Source: Acarospora socialis (Eukaryota > Ascomycota > Lecanoromycetes > Acarosporales > Acarosporaceae). Taken from it: a stretch of DNA of 64,000 nt. The stretch spans positions 1,922,001 through 1,986,000 of the forward strand of contig JAMYGW020000003.1 in NCBI GenBank assembly GCA_025617375.2, in the 5' to 3' direction. How positions within the stretch are numbered: position 1 is the first letter of the stretch; every line of letters starts with the position of its first letter. The translations under genes were made by a program, and so were the position numbers. Of this stretch, positions 47,581 to 59,890 are shown in pieces. The notes beneath the pieces are model-generated. The model was not told where the DNA came from and made no database searches. It worked only from the letters and a program-made list of their open reading frames with translations.

Positions 47581-49570
47581 TCAATCTCTTTCGTCATCCC
47601 TTTTACGCTTGAACCTTTGCCCTTGCCTGGGCTGACTACCGTACGCTCTCCGGCCTTCCTTCTTCTTGTCCCGACTCATACTGGCCCCTAGAGTTATATC
47701 CACCCTCGGCGGCGTCTTGAAGCCGAAGCTCTTGGCCACTTTGACCAGATCAAGCTTGTGAACATCAAACACTGAACGAAGGCTGTGGGAAGCATACGCT
47801 TGAAGATAGGAGCGATACCCATCTTTGGCGGACTTTACGCAAATCGAATCAGTAAAAGTGGTTGAACAGGCGCCGAATTCATAACAAGTACTCACCTTGT
47901 TCAGATAGTAGTTCTGCCCAATGAGCTTCTCGAGCTGTGCCTGCACATTCACGATCCGCTTGGCCGGAAACTCGAATTCGACGACTGGCACTCTGGCTTC
48001 ACTGAGATGCTTGAGAAAGCCAACCTCGGACGGTTGCAAGAACATCAGACTTCGCCCCTTCCCGTTCGCTCCGCGTGCTGTCCGACCCACACGGTGGATG
48101 TAGTCACGAGGGTCATCTGGCGGATCAAACTGTACGATCCAATCCACGGCAGGTATCTAAGCCGAGAGTCAGCCGAAGAAGTATACACGGAGTGCGTAGT
48201 CACACATACATCTAATCCTCTTGCGGCCACGTCCGTGCAAATCAACGTCCCTTGCTGGGCATTGCAGAATTCAAAGAAAGTGTTCGTCCGCTTTTGTTGC
48301 TTTTGCTTACCATGGAGGTCCAACACGGGAAGATCGATATAATTCAGCAGTTCCGAATGATACTTGACACAATTGCAGCTTGAAAAGAAGACGATGATCT
48401 TTTTCTTAAGATTCCTCTTCAGGAACGAGAAGAGAAGAAGGAATCTCTTGTCCGAATCGCATATGACGTAGCCCTGCTCCAGGCCTTCCACAGTGCTATA
48501 CTCCTTGCGATGGTCGACGTTGACGTATAGTGGTCCGGAACGTAGGGATATACGCGCCAGATCTTCGACTTTTGTGGTCTGTGTGGCGGAGAAGAGCATC
48601 GTCTGTCTCTCGTCCTTTGGTAGAATCTTGACGATCTGCCTCATCTCGTCCTCAAAACCAACTTCTAGTATTCGATCGGCCTCGTCGATGACAAGTGCCT
48701 TGATATTCTTATAAACAAAGCCCTGAGTATTCTGTAGATGATCTAGTAGTCGGCCCGGTGTTGCGATCAGTAAGTTAACTCCTTTCGTCAGCTTTTCGGC
48801 TTCAGCTCTCCGGTTTGCGCCGCCAATTACTATCCCATATGTCTGCGAGTGATGCGCCATGAGTTCTCTGGCGACTCCAAATATCTGTAGTGCTAACTCT
48901 CTAGTCGGAGATACTACGATAACGCCAGTCCCTAGCACATGTTAATGCATACACAACGCGCCGTTGAGTACAGAGGCGCTTTACCATTTCGTGGCTTGAA
49001 GCGCAAGGCACTCAGCATCTCCACCGCAGGTATCAGAAAAGCCAACGTTTTCCCGGATCCTGTCTTGGCAGCCCCCAGCACGTCTCTGCCGGCCAGTAAT
49101 GGTGGTATACCCCTCTGCTGTATTTCTGTCATCGTCTCGAATTTCATATCTTCGATTGCTTGCATCGTCTTGCTTGACAGATTGAGGTCCGCGAACTTCT
49201 GAGGATCTGGCCCTGAGGGTGGAAGCGAGAGAGCTGAGGTAGATGGTAACTTGTCGTCGGGCTCTTTCGAGTCCACATCCTGGACCGATGCCGCTTCCAT
49301 TGTGGAACGTTCAGGTTCGATTTCAGTTTGACTAGCATCGTCATCGGGTTGACCATTAATTCCTTGGGCGGTTGTAACCTCCTCGTCGTCATTTGAACCT
49401 TTATCACTTGAATCATGGACGTGCTTTATCTTCTTCGTCTTTGACTTCACCCCTGATGCGATGGCACCACCAGGTCCGCTTTCTACCACGGTTGAAGAGG
49501 TTGTAACTTTTGCAGAGACACTGCCATGCTTGCGCTTTCGTTTCCTCGAATGGATATCGGTTCCCTCCAT
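47581..49570 (-). CDS. HAS1: ATP-dependent DEAD-box RNA helicase Has1
   Basis: Exons 49570-48985, 48931-48210, 48156-47896 and 47832-47581 give 606 aa. The N-terminus is basic then acidic and disordered (SRKRKRKHG). The helicase core has [17 protein letters not shown] with a Q-motif region, [32 protein letters not shown], the DEAD box as [15 protein letters not shown], and [14 protein letters not shown]. The C-terminal [13 protein letters not shown] and [15 protein letters not shown] followed by [14 protein letters not shown] are typical of Has1. Has1 acts in the nucleolus in 40S and 60S biogenesis. An upstream in-frame ATG group would lengthen it; [10 protein letters not shown] is preferred by family resemblance. 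The last intron is 63 nt, in frame and open. Confidence 0.93.
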
Positions 49571-51174
49571 TTTTGTTACTCTAGACGTCGTGCTGGTTGA
49601 TGAGAAAAGTTTCTCCGTATTGTCTCTCTCCGCTAAGCGGTTCTGCCCAGAGCGGTGTGACTTAGCTGGTCTCATCACGTGATTCATACTTTGATTCGAT
49701 AAGACAGCTCTCTTAAGGTATGAGGGCCAAATATTTACACAGTACCTGTGGAGTACTCTACTCGTACCGTCAGAACTACTCCGTAGGTGATCCTCTCTCT
49801 CAGCTCCGATCCAGTCAATCATCATATGAGCGAATCATATGCACTTACTGGGGCTTGTGTGACCGCAACGAGGGGCAAAGAAGACTTTTGCGTTGACGAT
49901 AGGACCGGCGAAATTCCCTAAATTAGCGCGTAGCTAGGTCTTGAAATAGCATCGCATCAAACGTAACAGTCGCCAGATTACGAGTGTCGCAAATCTACCA
50001 TGATACAGTAAGAGCGTAAGTCTTCTGATACATGATCATGAATGAGGTTGTAAGGTATGTACTCAGAAGTGTAAGGTACTTGGGTTCCAGTCTCACTCTG
50101 GCGCCGAGAGTAACATCCGACAAAGCTCGTGATGCATATGTGTACACAACGGTTTGCAGCTGCTATTTGGGTTTAGATCCATTAACAATAGTGATCTCGA
50201 ACTGCGCTGATCATACTCATAACTTCGAAGGCCATTGATAATACAGGTAAGGTGTTGAAGGAGAGTTAGCCTCGGTACATACTAGGTAGGAGGAAAGAAA
50301 CCACAAGCAAAATGTTGTGGCTGTCTTCTGATGAGGCTGAGGGTGGCGGTGCCTGGTCACTCAGCACGGAGCTCGGGGTTAAGTGATGAATAAAGTAAGG
50401 ACATGAAGGCTGGTTTATATCTATACGAAGTCATCTTTCTCAAGGGAACTTTGCGAATGAACCTTACTTATGTATCTACTTCGTTAATGATAATATTGAT
50501 ACGAGCAGTCCTCAATCCTATTGCTTACCTTATAATCCTATCAAGTGCCCGCTCCGTTGCCGCGTCAGCGATCTCGTACACTTGGTGTTTAGTCCCAGCT
50601 TGGGTGCAGGCGTGCTCAGACCGCTTTGGCTCTAGCCTGAGCTGTCTTACTCGCATTTGAGAGAAATCTCCCCTGAAGGGAACCTTGGCACAAATCAGAA
50701 TAAGAATCATCATAAGCGGCTGCATTCTTCAATCCTCTCAGACTGCAACTACACCACAACAATCTACAACTGCCTCCGCTTTCTTTATCCGACAATCTTC
50801 GACGTCGCTGTTCACTGCGCCAGGCTTCTCTGAGGAGAGCCAGTCCGTCGTTTGAGACATACGTCGCTCAACCTTCGTGCTCTGTGCCTTGGTTGTCAGT
50901 CGCCGCTCGCTACTTTCCAGGATTTGCGTACTTGTCTGGCCTGCGACCCAGCTTGAACTCGGCTTGAGGAACGATCACGAGAACATCAATCCACACCTTT
51001 GCCGTGCAATTCAAAGTAATTGAGAAAGGTTGATTCGATGTTCACTTGAAGTGGTGATCTCGAAAAGGTTGTGCCATACGCTCCTTGCGCGAGATTGGGC
51101 ATTTCGGCCCGACCGTGCATCACGCTCCCTCAACCTCAGTCATTACTATATCTCATCAAGTCAGAACGATCACC
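49571..51174. other. Divergent intergenic region, 1.6 kb, HAS1 / FLC
   Basis: No gene was supported. Open frames up to 85 codons show no motifs. The 300-400 bp before 51175 are C/T-rich and may be a long 5' UTR of the FLC gene. Confidence 0.4.
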
Positions 51175-53680
51175 ATGCGCCTACACTCGACATTTCCGGC
51201 GTTGACGCTCATTCTCACCTCTTTCTTAAGCATCCTACCTACAGTGACTGCCGTTAGATTAATCGAGTCGAAATCTCTGAACCCCTGCCAGGCAAACTCG
51301 AGCTTCACTGCGACGCTTTTCAATGTGGTCTTCACCCCGGACAACAATACGCTCGCATTCGATGTAGTCGGAGTCTCGTCGATCCAGGGCAATGTTACTG
51401 CCGAATTGCAGGTCATCGCATATGGGTTCACCGCGGTCAGGCAAAAGCTCGACCCATGCACAATGCACCTACGAGGACTGTGCCCGATGAACACTGGCCA
51501 AATCAACATTCAGTCCAACATAGATATTCCTGATAATGTTATTAAGCAAATACCCGGTACGTGTCTTCTGTGCTTTTTCTTTGAACAATTGCTGACGGGT
51601 CGTTTTTGCATAGGCATTGCTTACGGCGTTCCCGATTTGGACGGTTTAGTCAGAATCTATATCAACGACACTGACACGAATGAAAGCGTGGCATGTGTCG
51701 AAGCGCAGCTCTCCAACGGGAAGACCGTGGCTCAGAAAGCTGTGGGCTGGGCCACTGCGGTCATTGCAGGGTTGGGTCTCCTTGCCTCTGCCGTCACCTC
51801 CGGCTTGGGACACTCGAATACCGCTGCCCATGTAGCTGCGAATGCACTCTCGCTATTTGGGTTCTTCCAAGCCCAGGCAATGATTGGCATGGCCGGTGTT
51901 CCGCTGCCTCCGATCGTACAATCCTGGACCCAGAACTTTCAGTGGAGCATGGGCATCATTCGGATCAAATTCGTTCAAGACATCTGCACATGGTATCAAA
52001 GAGCTACAGGGGGCAAGCCGTCCACCCTACTCTCCACTCTGGCAACAACTTCCGTTCAGGTCCAGAAGCGCTCCTTAGACTTGGCACAAGACTTGTCCAA
52101 ACGAGCTTATGCACAAATGGTCAAGAGAAGCAATAGTGATTCCGGTGTCGCCGAGACCACTAAAGTCATCGTCGTCAAAGGTATCAAAAGAGTTGGTTTC
52201 CGTGCACGGATCGAAGCGACGAACATCTTTCTGACCGGATTGGTCCTTTTCGTTGCGTTTGTCATGATTGTCGCCATTGTGGTTGCTCTGTTCAAGGGCA
52301 TCTGCGAGCTGGCCGTGAAGGCAGGTTGGCTGAAGGGGGATAAGTTCCAGGACTTCAGGAACGGGTGGAAAGTGGTTTTGAAAGGGATCTTGTTCCGCTT
52401 GGTATGGTTCCACATCCCAGACCTGGGGTCGCTGTAAGATCTTCAGACTGACTATGGCTTAGGTCTTGATCGGATACCCGCAGATGTGCGTCTTGTGCCT
52501 CTGGGAGTTAACAATGAGAGACTCCGCCGCCGAGGTTGTTCTGGCTTTATTCTTCTTCATATCAATGACCGTTGCACTCGCCTGGGCTGCCCTCAAGGTC
52601 ATTCGCATCGCGAAGCGATCTGTCAACATGCACAAGAATCCAGCTTACATCCTTTACTCGGACCCGTCCGCACTCAATAAATGGGGTTTCCTCTACGTTC
52701 AATTTCGTGCGACAGCCTACTACTTCATCCTCCCAGTACTCGCCTACGTTCTCCTCAAGGCAATCTTCATTGCTTTTGCACAAAGCGCAGGCACCGTGCA
52801 AGCAATTGCTCTCGTCATAATCGAAGGCCTCTTCCTGATCGCTGCATGTGTTCTTCGGCCATGGATGGACAAGAAGACCAATGCGTTTAACATATCTATC
52901 GCGGTTATCAACTTCTTAAACGTAATCTTTTTACTAGTCTTCACCTCGATCTTCAATCAACCTGTAAGTCATCGGAGCCTTGAAGTCCGTGTGATTAAAC
53001 TGACATTCTTCCAGGGTATCGTTACTGGTGTCATGGGAGTTATATTCTTTATCATGAACGCCATCTTTGCTCTGGTCCTGTTGATACTGGTTTTGATCGC
53101 CTCGATCTATGCGATTGCGTCCAAGAATCCGGACATGCGCTATCAGCCAATGCGGGACGATCGTGGCTCTTTCATCAAATCCCAATCCCAATTGACCACT
53201 GAGCTCGATGCTCTGGGTGCCACCGCTCGAGGCGACTTCAAAACTCCTTACAAGACACGCGACTTGGATGACGATGACGATTCGTTTTCGTCAGACTCGC
53301 TAGGCCGCAAGCAATATGATACTTCTGGCGTCGCCCTACCCCCATCTACAGCAAATTCTACCCGAACCCCTACTCACCGAGATCCACCACTCTCTCCCAT
53401 CGACCCGTCGGTACCTCTCTTCCCGAGTGACGGCTCCCCAAGACACGGAGTTCCCGCTCACTACGGAGACCAACCGCGGCCGATGTACCAAAGCTACAAC
53501 GACAGCCGTCCGGGCAGTGATCTACCACTCCTCAATTCTAGATCGAATACTGCCTCGCCAGCGCCGAGATATGATTACCAGCAATATAGCCGTACGGCGT
53601 CACCGCACTTGAACGTCACGAATTTCAGGCAACAGAACAGCCCAAGCCCTTGGCAGAGAGGAGCCGGGTATGAAGGTTAA
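51175..53680 (+). CDS. FLC/TRP-like membrane protein (flavin carrier family)
   Basis: Exons 51175-51556, 51614-52401, 52463-52963 and 53015-53680 join in phase to 778 aa. Residues 1-27 form a signal peptide (LTLILTSFLSILPTVTA). A luminal ML-like TRP_N domain follows with Cys-containing motifs (CQANSSFTATLFNV, PCTMHLRGLCPMNTGQINI). About nine hydrophobic segments make up the TRP-like domain (AVIAGLGLLASAVTSGL, IFLTGLVLFVAFVMIVAIV, VVLALFFFISMTVALAW, ALVLLILVLIASIYAI). The tail is cytosolic, Ser/Pro-rich and acidic (DDDDDSFSSDS). Yeast Flc proteins sit in ER and cell membranes and affect FAD import, calcium and wall integrity. Introns 1 and 3 are in frame without stops. The ATG at 51175 starts directly at the signal peptide. 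Confidence 0.9.
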
Positions 53681-54323
53681 TGAATATAATCGACGGCCGC
53701 AGCACACTCTTTGTCTATAAACCGCTCCTTTGACTTCGTATATCACTGTGTCTGCAGGTGCTCCAGTATCAACAACAGTGGCGCAAAGGCCCGCACCGAA
53801 ACTGGTAACATGAGTAACTCTCGGCCCTACTGCGACTTCATGTTACATTGTACTACGGATTTCTTTACTTCGCTGTGAGGACTGGTTCCTAGGGCGTTGT
53901 ATCCATCGTCATGGGTTGCATCGGTGTTTGGTTGTCATGTTGCGTCACTGGTTATGCGCTCAGTTGTTCGATAGAGCCACGATGGTGTTTGGAGTGGTCT
54001 TGTGGATATTCTACGCACCAGCGTTGGAGCCGCCGTGGAAGGTCTCTTTCAGAAGTCTAATCTACCTAGACCTGTATAGTAGCCGTCCCAAGAAGATCGT
54101 GAACACCAATGTGCGGATTCGTTAAAATAATAATAGCTTACTGACCAATAGGTTTTCATGTTATACTGACTAAGTGATGTGCATCAAGTGAGTGGTTTGT
54201 AGCATTTGGTAACCCCTATGGTAGTGACTGCTGAGATAACGATCAGTTCGCCCGTTATGGATCCTGTCCAGGAAGTCACAGTTGTAAACCTGACCTATAC
54301 TTGACCAGTCGTCGATTGCGTAT
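53681..54323. other. Intergenic, 643 bp
   Basis: This is the 3' flank of the FLC gene and the promoter of the next plus-strand gene. A 69-codon frame at 53916-54125 has no motif. Confidence 0.45.
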
Positions 54324-56080
54324 ATGCCTCACCCTCAATTCCAGCTCAAAACCATGACAACGATGCATTCATTACAGAAATCCGACGCAGGCCTCGAGAA
54401 AACGAGCAATGACACTCAACCACGGCCCATCTACCGGCCCCCCAAACCAATCCCTTACGAACTGCGCGAACACTGCGTCATCTACTTCGAGGAAGAACTC
54501 TGTACACCCCTCCTCCCCGGCCCGCATTCCGCCTACTAGATAATTAAGCTCACAACCCACTCGCAGACATCCAAGCTCTAACCCTCCTCCTCAACCTCCT
54601 CGTAGCCGGCACGTCCTCCCCGACGCCCGTCCCCGCCTTCGTGCCCCCACCCCAACACCTGGCCCTAGCCGCCACGCTCATCGTGCACCCCTCGCTCACC
54701 ACGCGCGCCAAGTCCGCCGAGCGTCTGCAGGCCTCCATCCTCGCGCTGCGCCTCCTCCGCCATACGCACAGGCTTGTCGGGCCCGTGAACGCCGACTTCG
54801 ACGCCGCCTTCGCGTTCACGTACTTCAACACGTCGCGGCGCGGCGGCGATGGCCGGGGCGGGCGGCGAAGGAGGAGGAGTCGAGGAGGCGACGATTGCTC
54901 GCCGGGCAGCGGGGACGATCCGGAAACGATCAATAGCGAGATCGCGAATGCGGGGTCGGTGTGGGCGCGGGCGGAGGACTTCTGGCAGGTGGTGGGGTGG
55001 GGGTTTAATTGTAGTGTGGGCCAGCCGAAGAGGTGGGTGAGGTGGAAGGTGTGGTTGGAGTTTATGATGGATGTGTTGGAGGAGGATTGGGCGTTGAGGG
55101 AGAGGATGGGTGGTGAGATGGAGGGGGAGAGTGCAGAGCAGACGATGGAGCGGAGTTTGATTGCGAAGTATTTGCGGCTCGAGGGCGGGAAGTTGGGGGG
55201 GAACAGGAGGGTCGTCAGGGCGATATTTGCGGATGGAGGGACGAAGGCGTTGAATGAGTTTACGGAGGTGTTTAGAAACGAGACGAAGGAAAGGAAGAAG
55301 AGTGATGGGGTCGTGAAAAGACCAGAGCGGAAGGTCAACGTCGAGGAAGACGAGTTCGCCGACTACCTGGACGATGATGACGACGACGACGACGCGGACG
55401 ATGTTGTCAACGGGAAACCCATGCCCGAGTCTGCTCCGTCTCCCAGCAAAGACGGCAATCCAGACCAAGACGACACCAGCACAGACGGCTCCGCCCTCCT
55501 CGGCGGCATGGCCTCTCTCGCCCTCCGCCTCCGCCTCCTCGCCCTCCTTAGCACCGTCTCCGACGCACTCCCCTCGCACTTCCTCCCCATCACCGCCCTC
55601 TACGACCTCTACAACGACCACATCCGGCCCCTCCCCGTCGCCACCTTCCAACTCCTCACCTCTTCCTCCTCCCCCACCATCCCCACCTTCTCGCCCGTCG
55701 CCCGCTCCGCCCTCAACCAGTTCATCCTGCGCTCGCTCATCGCCTCGTCGGCCCCCAACCCGCCGACCGACGACCTCGATCAGGATCTGCTGGAGCGCTA
55801 TTTCCTGCCGTACGCGGCCAACACGGCGAGCGTGGCGGATAATGCCAAGGTGTCGTTGCTGCTGGAGAGTTTGTTGAGGTTGGTGTCGAGGTATATCGGG
55901 GTAAGGGTCACGGAGGGGTTGGAGCGGGCGGTGAGGGAGGGGATCGAGGCGAGGGAGAGGAAGAGTGGGCAGGATCGGAGGAAGAAAGGGGTGGCGAGGA
56001 AGGGGGAGGAGGAGGATAGGGAATGGTTGGTAGGGAGTGGGGAGAGATTAAGGAGTTTGTTGGAGGTGTGTAAGGAGTAG
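54324..56080 (+). CDS. Conserved ascomycete protein of unknown function
   Basis: Exons 54324-54501 and 54567-56080 give 563 aa. The join yields HCVIYFEEELYIQALTLLLN and then PPPQHLALAATLIVHPSLTTRA, a pattern I recall as conserved in fungal hypothetical proteins. Then come RLVGPVNADFDAAFAFTYF, an Arg/Gly-rich linker (GGRRRRRSRGG), INSEIANAGSVWARAEDFWQVVGWGFNCSV, and an acidic stretch (DEFADYLDDDDDDDDADD). The rest is helical with a basic C-terminus. There is no enzyme motif or membrane segment. The coding strand switches between C-rich and G-rich blocks, which creates long antisense frames. A later ATG at 54354 is an alternative start. Confidence 0.75.
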
Positions 56081-56463
56081 AGGGTAGTGGGAAGGAACTG
56101 GAGCGTTACCTGGGCTGTTAGATCTGGGGGAAATGGGTACGCCTCTCAAACAGCTGTCTATAACGCAAAGGATGGGACGGGGCGTAGTTTGGATTTGTAG
56201 GAATGGTGTGGCCGGTCCGGCAGTGATTAGAGGAAGTGGGCATAAGCACAGGCTACGAAGTACATACCCGGACGAGATTGTCTGGTGCATCACCTTGCAG
56301 TTTGAAACAGTAGAAGTGCGTTGAGACCGGTTGTAGCCAACTTCTGACGTTAAGGGCGAAATGTAGAGGCAATGGCAGGTGTGCTGATCCTCAACCCTCC
56401 GAAGCCCAATATTCCCGCCGGTACAGCCTTAAAGGAACGCGCTAATTAGGGAATGAATCGTAG
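56081..56463. other. Convergent spacer, 383 bp
   Basis: This lies between the 3' ends of the 563-aa gene (+) and ORM (-). No gene was seen. Confidence 0.45.
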
Positions 56464-57283
56464 CTATCGGTCTTCCAAGGCACCAGAGAACAGTCCGACA
56501 CGCATTCGATGGCTCTGGAAACCACCTGTCAGCCTATCTGGCCATGAAGGAAACAAAGCGGACTGTTCTAGACTTACTGAGGGCAACTTCGGTATGACGA
56601 CTCCCAGCACGGCGAGGAAATTGATCATAAAGTACGTCAGGTCATAATGCGTGTAGTGAGTGCTCAGTAGAAACAGCACTATCGGCACGCTCAACAAGAA
56701 CTTCTTGGCTGGCGTGTACTGGTCTCCATTGTCGATCTGCTCCCACATGTTCAGGTTGTCGTAGGCGCCCGCATTGAACTCAAATGGCACTCCCTTTACC
56801 CAGTGGAACATAAGGTAGGTGGCGAACATGTAGGAGATATTCGTCAAGGTCCACGATGTTTCCTGCGATACACCGGGAATGATGTCATAGAAAATCTTGA
56901 GGGCGATGATCAAGACGAAGTGGATGGTCCAAGCCCCTAGATGTGACGGAGAGTTAGCACGAAGTAAGCCAAGACGCGAATCCACCAGCACTGAAAGAGA
57001 ACTAGCAATGTCCAGAAACGAGAAGCAACGCCATCATGCGTGTTCTGTGCTAATCGTAAGACCATCACAGCACGTTATTCATAAATAGAGGCATCCGAGT
57101 TCCACATGTCCTTCCGCCACAGTGACTGCAGATATTAAAGGTAAACCCACCTTTGGCATTGACCCAGTTCGCATTCAGGTTTGGCAGTGCCGACTGGTCG
57201 CTTATGTGTTCTATCGATTCGGGCGGCTCTTGATAGATCAAGCTACTGGAGCGCCGCCTCCGCCCCGTTTTCTGCCCGCTCAT
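56464..57283 (-). CDS. ORM1: ORM family ER protein, regulator of serine palmitoyltransferase
   Basis: Exons 57283-57151, 56936-56578 and 56514-56464 join in phase to 180 aa. The N-terminus is basic and Ser-rich (GRRRRSSSLIYQEPPES), the region phosphorylated in yeast Orm proteins. The first join gives NLNANWVNAKGAWTIHFVLI. The family signature continues with DIIPGVSQETSWTLTNISYM, GVPFEFNAGAYDNLNMWEQID, YTPAKKFLLSVPIVLFLLSTHYTHYD and MINFLAVLGVVIPKLP. About four hydrophobic segments place it in the ER membrane, where Orm restrains the first step of sphingolipid synthesis. The last intron (63 nt) is in frame and open; splicing it gives the short tail SHRMRVGLFSG expected for the family. Confidence 0.92.
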
Positions 57284-58047
57284 CTTCCTTTCCAGCGACG
57301 GACGCCTTTGTGGTGCGGAGTTGGTGTTTGCTGCGAAGGAGACGGTGCGTGGGAGAAGGAGGGAAGACAGATTGGCGGTATTGAAGTGTTCAAAGTCGAC
57401 AGATGGAGTCTGGAGTGTGGAGATGGCTGCAAAGCGGTATCGGGTCCTTATCTTAGGATCTGTGTCACAATATCAGTGTCGGTATCGGTGAATGAATCGT
57501 GATCAAACATATCTCTGGCACGGATGCCAGAAAGGAAAAGTGTTTCTTGTTTAGAGAATGTTCCGTAAACGCAAGGTGGAGGCTTGTGGCTTACACAAGG
57601 ATAAAGTATGACAGTTGCGGTTTGTCAATGGCAAAGGATAGAAACTCGTCAATGAATGTTGTTGTTGTTGTTGGTATAATAGTAGTGGTGTAGATACTGT
57701 TTGAAGTTTCTGGAATGTAATAGTCCTGATCAAGAACTGCTACTACCTTATCCTCGTGATGATGATGTTGCAGGGTGAGGGACAGCCAGGATGTTCCTTT
57801 CCAAGGTTTATCGGAGGTGAGCTCACACGGCAGCAACGCTAACCGGTGGAATAATATAAATCCGCTAGACCCTTGCTTTGTTGGCGACTTCGTTGGTTCG
57901 TGAAACTTTTCTGCGCGTAGCTTCGATCTGCTGCAGGCACAACAATTTATGCCGCTGCTTATGCAGCAGCTTGACTTGGTGACACTCTCAATCATTGATC
58001 CACCATTAGCTTGACTGCCCACTTGGTCTCACAATTACTCGGAGATT
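57284..58047. promoter_or_regulatory. Divergent intergenic region, ORM / AIR, 764 bp
   Basis: This contains promoters of both genes. A short GTT repeat lies near 57658-57675. No gene was seen; small open frames are without motifs. Confidence 0.45.
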
Positions 58048-59745
58048 ATGGACGCTCCTTCAGGTGCAGATTCGCGCACAGCTTCCTTTCGAAAGAAACG
58101 CCACTTGAATACATCTAATCCCAACAGCAACTCGCAGCGGTCGTCGAGTGATGGGAGCACGCCAAGGAAGCGTGCAAAGCGCAACCTTCGTACTGGAGAT
58201 CAGGATTTGAGAGACTTTGTGCCACCAGGAGCAGGTTTTACTGCCTCGGCGGAGTTTCTGGAAGCACATGAAGGTATAGAGACTCACTACATCAGCGACG
58301 ACTTGTCGGAAGGGAGCGATGGGGGCGTCATACTATCTACCTCGGAAGCAGCGAACTCAAGTGGGCTTGCGCCAGCCATGAACTGGAACTCTGGTAGCAA
58401 GGCTACAATAAGGACAACACTTGGCGGTGGAAGAGGACAGTCCACAGTACCTTCAGTAACTGAGAAGTTGGAACCACAGAAATTCTCGTTGGTTAAGCCA
58501 ACAGGTCTCTCATCTACTGCACAGGACCGGGAAGGAAAGTATACGGTAGGTTCTGGTGTTGAGATCAGAGACAATAAGGAGTGTCGGGTGCTGGAGAAGG
58601 ATGGTGATGCTGAAGCAAACGTTGACGCTCTAATGGATTACTCCCAGTCCGAGCCAGCCACAATCATTGAAAACAACGCAAATCACAGCTTACAGCAACC
58701 CAAGACGCTAGCAGATCTCTCAGAGAACGACTTGAGGACGCAAATAAGGTATACTGCTATCACTAAGAAGCCTGAAGAAATCTCTCTCGATCATCTGGTC
58801 ACTTGTCTTATTTGTTGGAACCTCGGACATATGGGCAGCGATTGTGCTGCTTTGACATGTCGAGTCTGTGGTGTTTATAATCAGCATTTCACGCACGCTT
58901 GTCCGCGCACTCGAAAGTGTTCGAAGTGTCGAGAACCGGGGCATGTCGAGGAAACTTGCCCATATAAACTTCCTCGCGTTGTTGCGAGCGAGGTTATATG
59001 TGACCTTTGCCAACGGCAAGGGCATACCGAGGATCGTTGTGAGATGCTGTGGCGGACGCTCAAGCCGCAAGCCACGGAAACACCTCTAGGTAGAATCTGG
59101 ATCGCCTGCTATAATTGTGGTAGTGACAAGCATTTTGGCAATGACTGTCCTACTCGGTTGCCAGGAAAGCCAATTCGGAGCTCTACTTGGTCAATGAAGG
59201 GTCTGTTGACGAGTGGAAATGGTCCTCCACCTCCTGTGATGCACATCATCAAAGGGCGAGCTACTCAAAGCGTAGCCGCACTGAATGATGGCAGCGACGA
59301 AGAGTCAACGAACTTCTACCGTCCAAGAATTACCGAGGCTCCTCGTGGGCATATCAAGATGGCTGGCAAAGTCAGAGGGGTTGGTATGCAAGGCGGCAAC
59401 ATACGGAATCCCATCAGACAACCAGTTACAGATTTCCAGACAAGACGTCCGAATCAATACTCGGGACCACCTCAGAACCTTGGTAGTAATGATTCTCGGA
59501 AGCCAGATTCTTACCGATCGAGAGGACGTCAACGCTCATTTTCTCCTCAGCCTCAGCATCCTCAAAGAATGGGCGGGAGGGATGGCGGAAACAGATGGCA
59601 ACCCCCTTTGCCTCCTGAACCAGTACCCTCACGCAGAGGTCGGGGTGGCAGAGGCTACGATGGGCGTAACACAGCATCGCAGCCGGACGTTTATAGACCT
59701 ATGCCGAGCGCGGCAAAGAGTGCTTGGATAAAACATCGTACTTGA
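58048..59745 (+). CDS. AIR1/AIR2: Zinc-knuckle RNA-binding protein, Air1/Air2-like (TRAMP complex)
   Basis: This is one exon of 565 codons. Residues about 255-370 hold a run of five CCHC knuckles: CLICWNLGHMGSDC, CRVCGVYNQHFTHAC, CSKCREPGHVEETC, CDLCQRQGHTEDRC and CYNCGSDKHFGNDC. The segment after the last knuckle (TRLPGKPIRSSTWSMKGL) also resembles fungal Air proteins. The N-terminal part is Ser-rich and acidic; the C-terminal part is Arg/Gly/Pro-rich with RGRGGRGYDGR. In yeast, Air1/2 tether the poly(A) polymerase Trf4/5 and RNA to the TRAMP complex for nuclear RNA surveillance. It is longer than the yeast proteins because of the disordered flanks. Confidence 0.88.
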   Translation: MDAPSGADSRTASFRKKRHLNTSNPNSNSQRSSSDGSTPRKRAKRNLRTGDQDLRDFVPPGAGFTASAEFLEAHEGIETHYISDDLSEGSDGGVILSTSEAANSSGLAPAMNWNSGSKATIRTTLGGGRGQSTVPSVTEKLEPQKFSLVKPTGLSSTAQDREGKYTVGSGVEIRDNKECRVLEKDGDAEANVDALMDYSQSEPATIIENNANHSLQQPKTLADLSENDLRTQIRYTAITKKPEEISLDHLVTCLICWNLGHMGSDCAALTCRVCGVYNQHFTHACPRTRKCSKCREPGHVEETCPYKLPRVVASEVICDLCQRQGHTEDRCEMLWRTLKPQATETPLGRIWIACYNCGSDKHFGNDCPTRLPGKPIRSSTWSMKGLLTSGNGPPPPVMHIIKGRATQSVAALNDGSDEESTNFYRPRITEAPRGHIKMAGKVRGVGMQGGNIRNPIRQPVTDFQTRRPNQYSGPPQNLGSNDSRKPDSYRSRGRQRSFSPQPQHPQRMGGRDGGNRWQPPLPPEPVPSRRGRGGRGYDGRNTASQPDVYRPMPSAAKSAWIKHRT

Positions 59746-59890
59746 ACCTTTCAGGTTGTACTTCAATCTCCGGAGCATTATGAAATATAACACTTAGCTA
59801 GAGCCGCTCGAGATAGACGAATTTATCTAAACGATCACTCCTAAATCGCCTTTGCTAACCTCCAAATGCACGAAAGTAACTATTTTACAC

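Noticed and set aside
54665-55651. 328-codon minus-strand frame and 54550-55338 minus frame
   Set aside because: Both are antisense to the 563-aa gene and arise from its strong strand skew; composition is low complexity.
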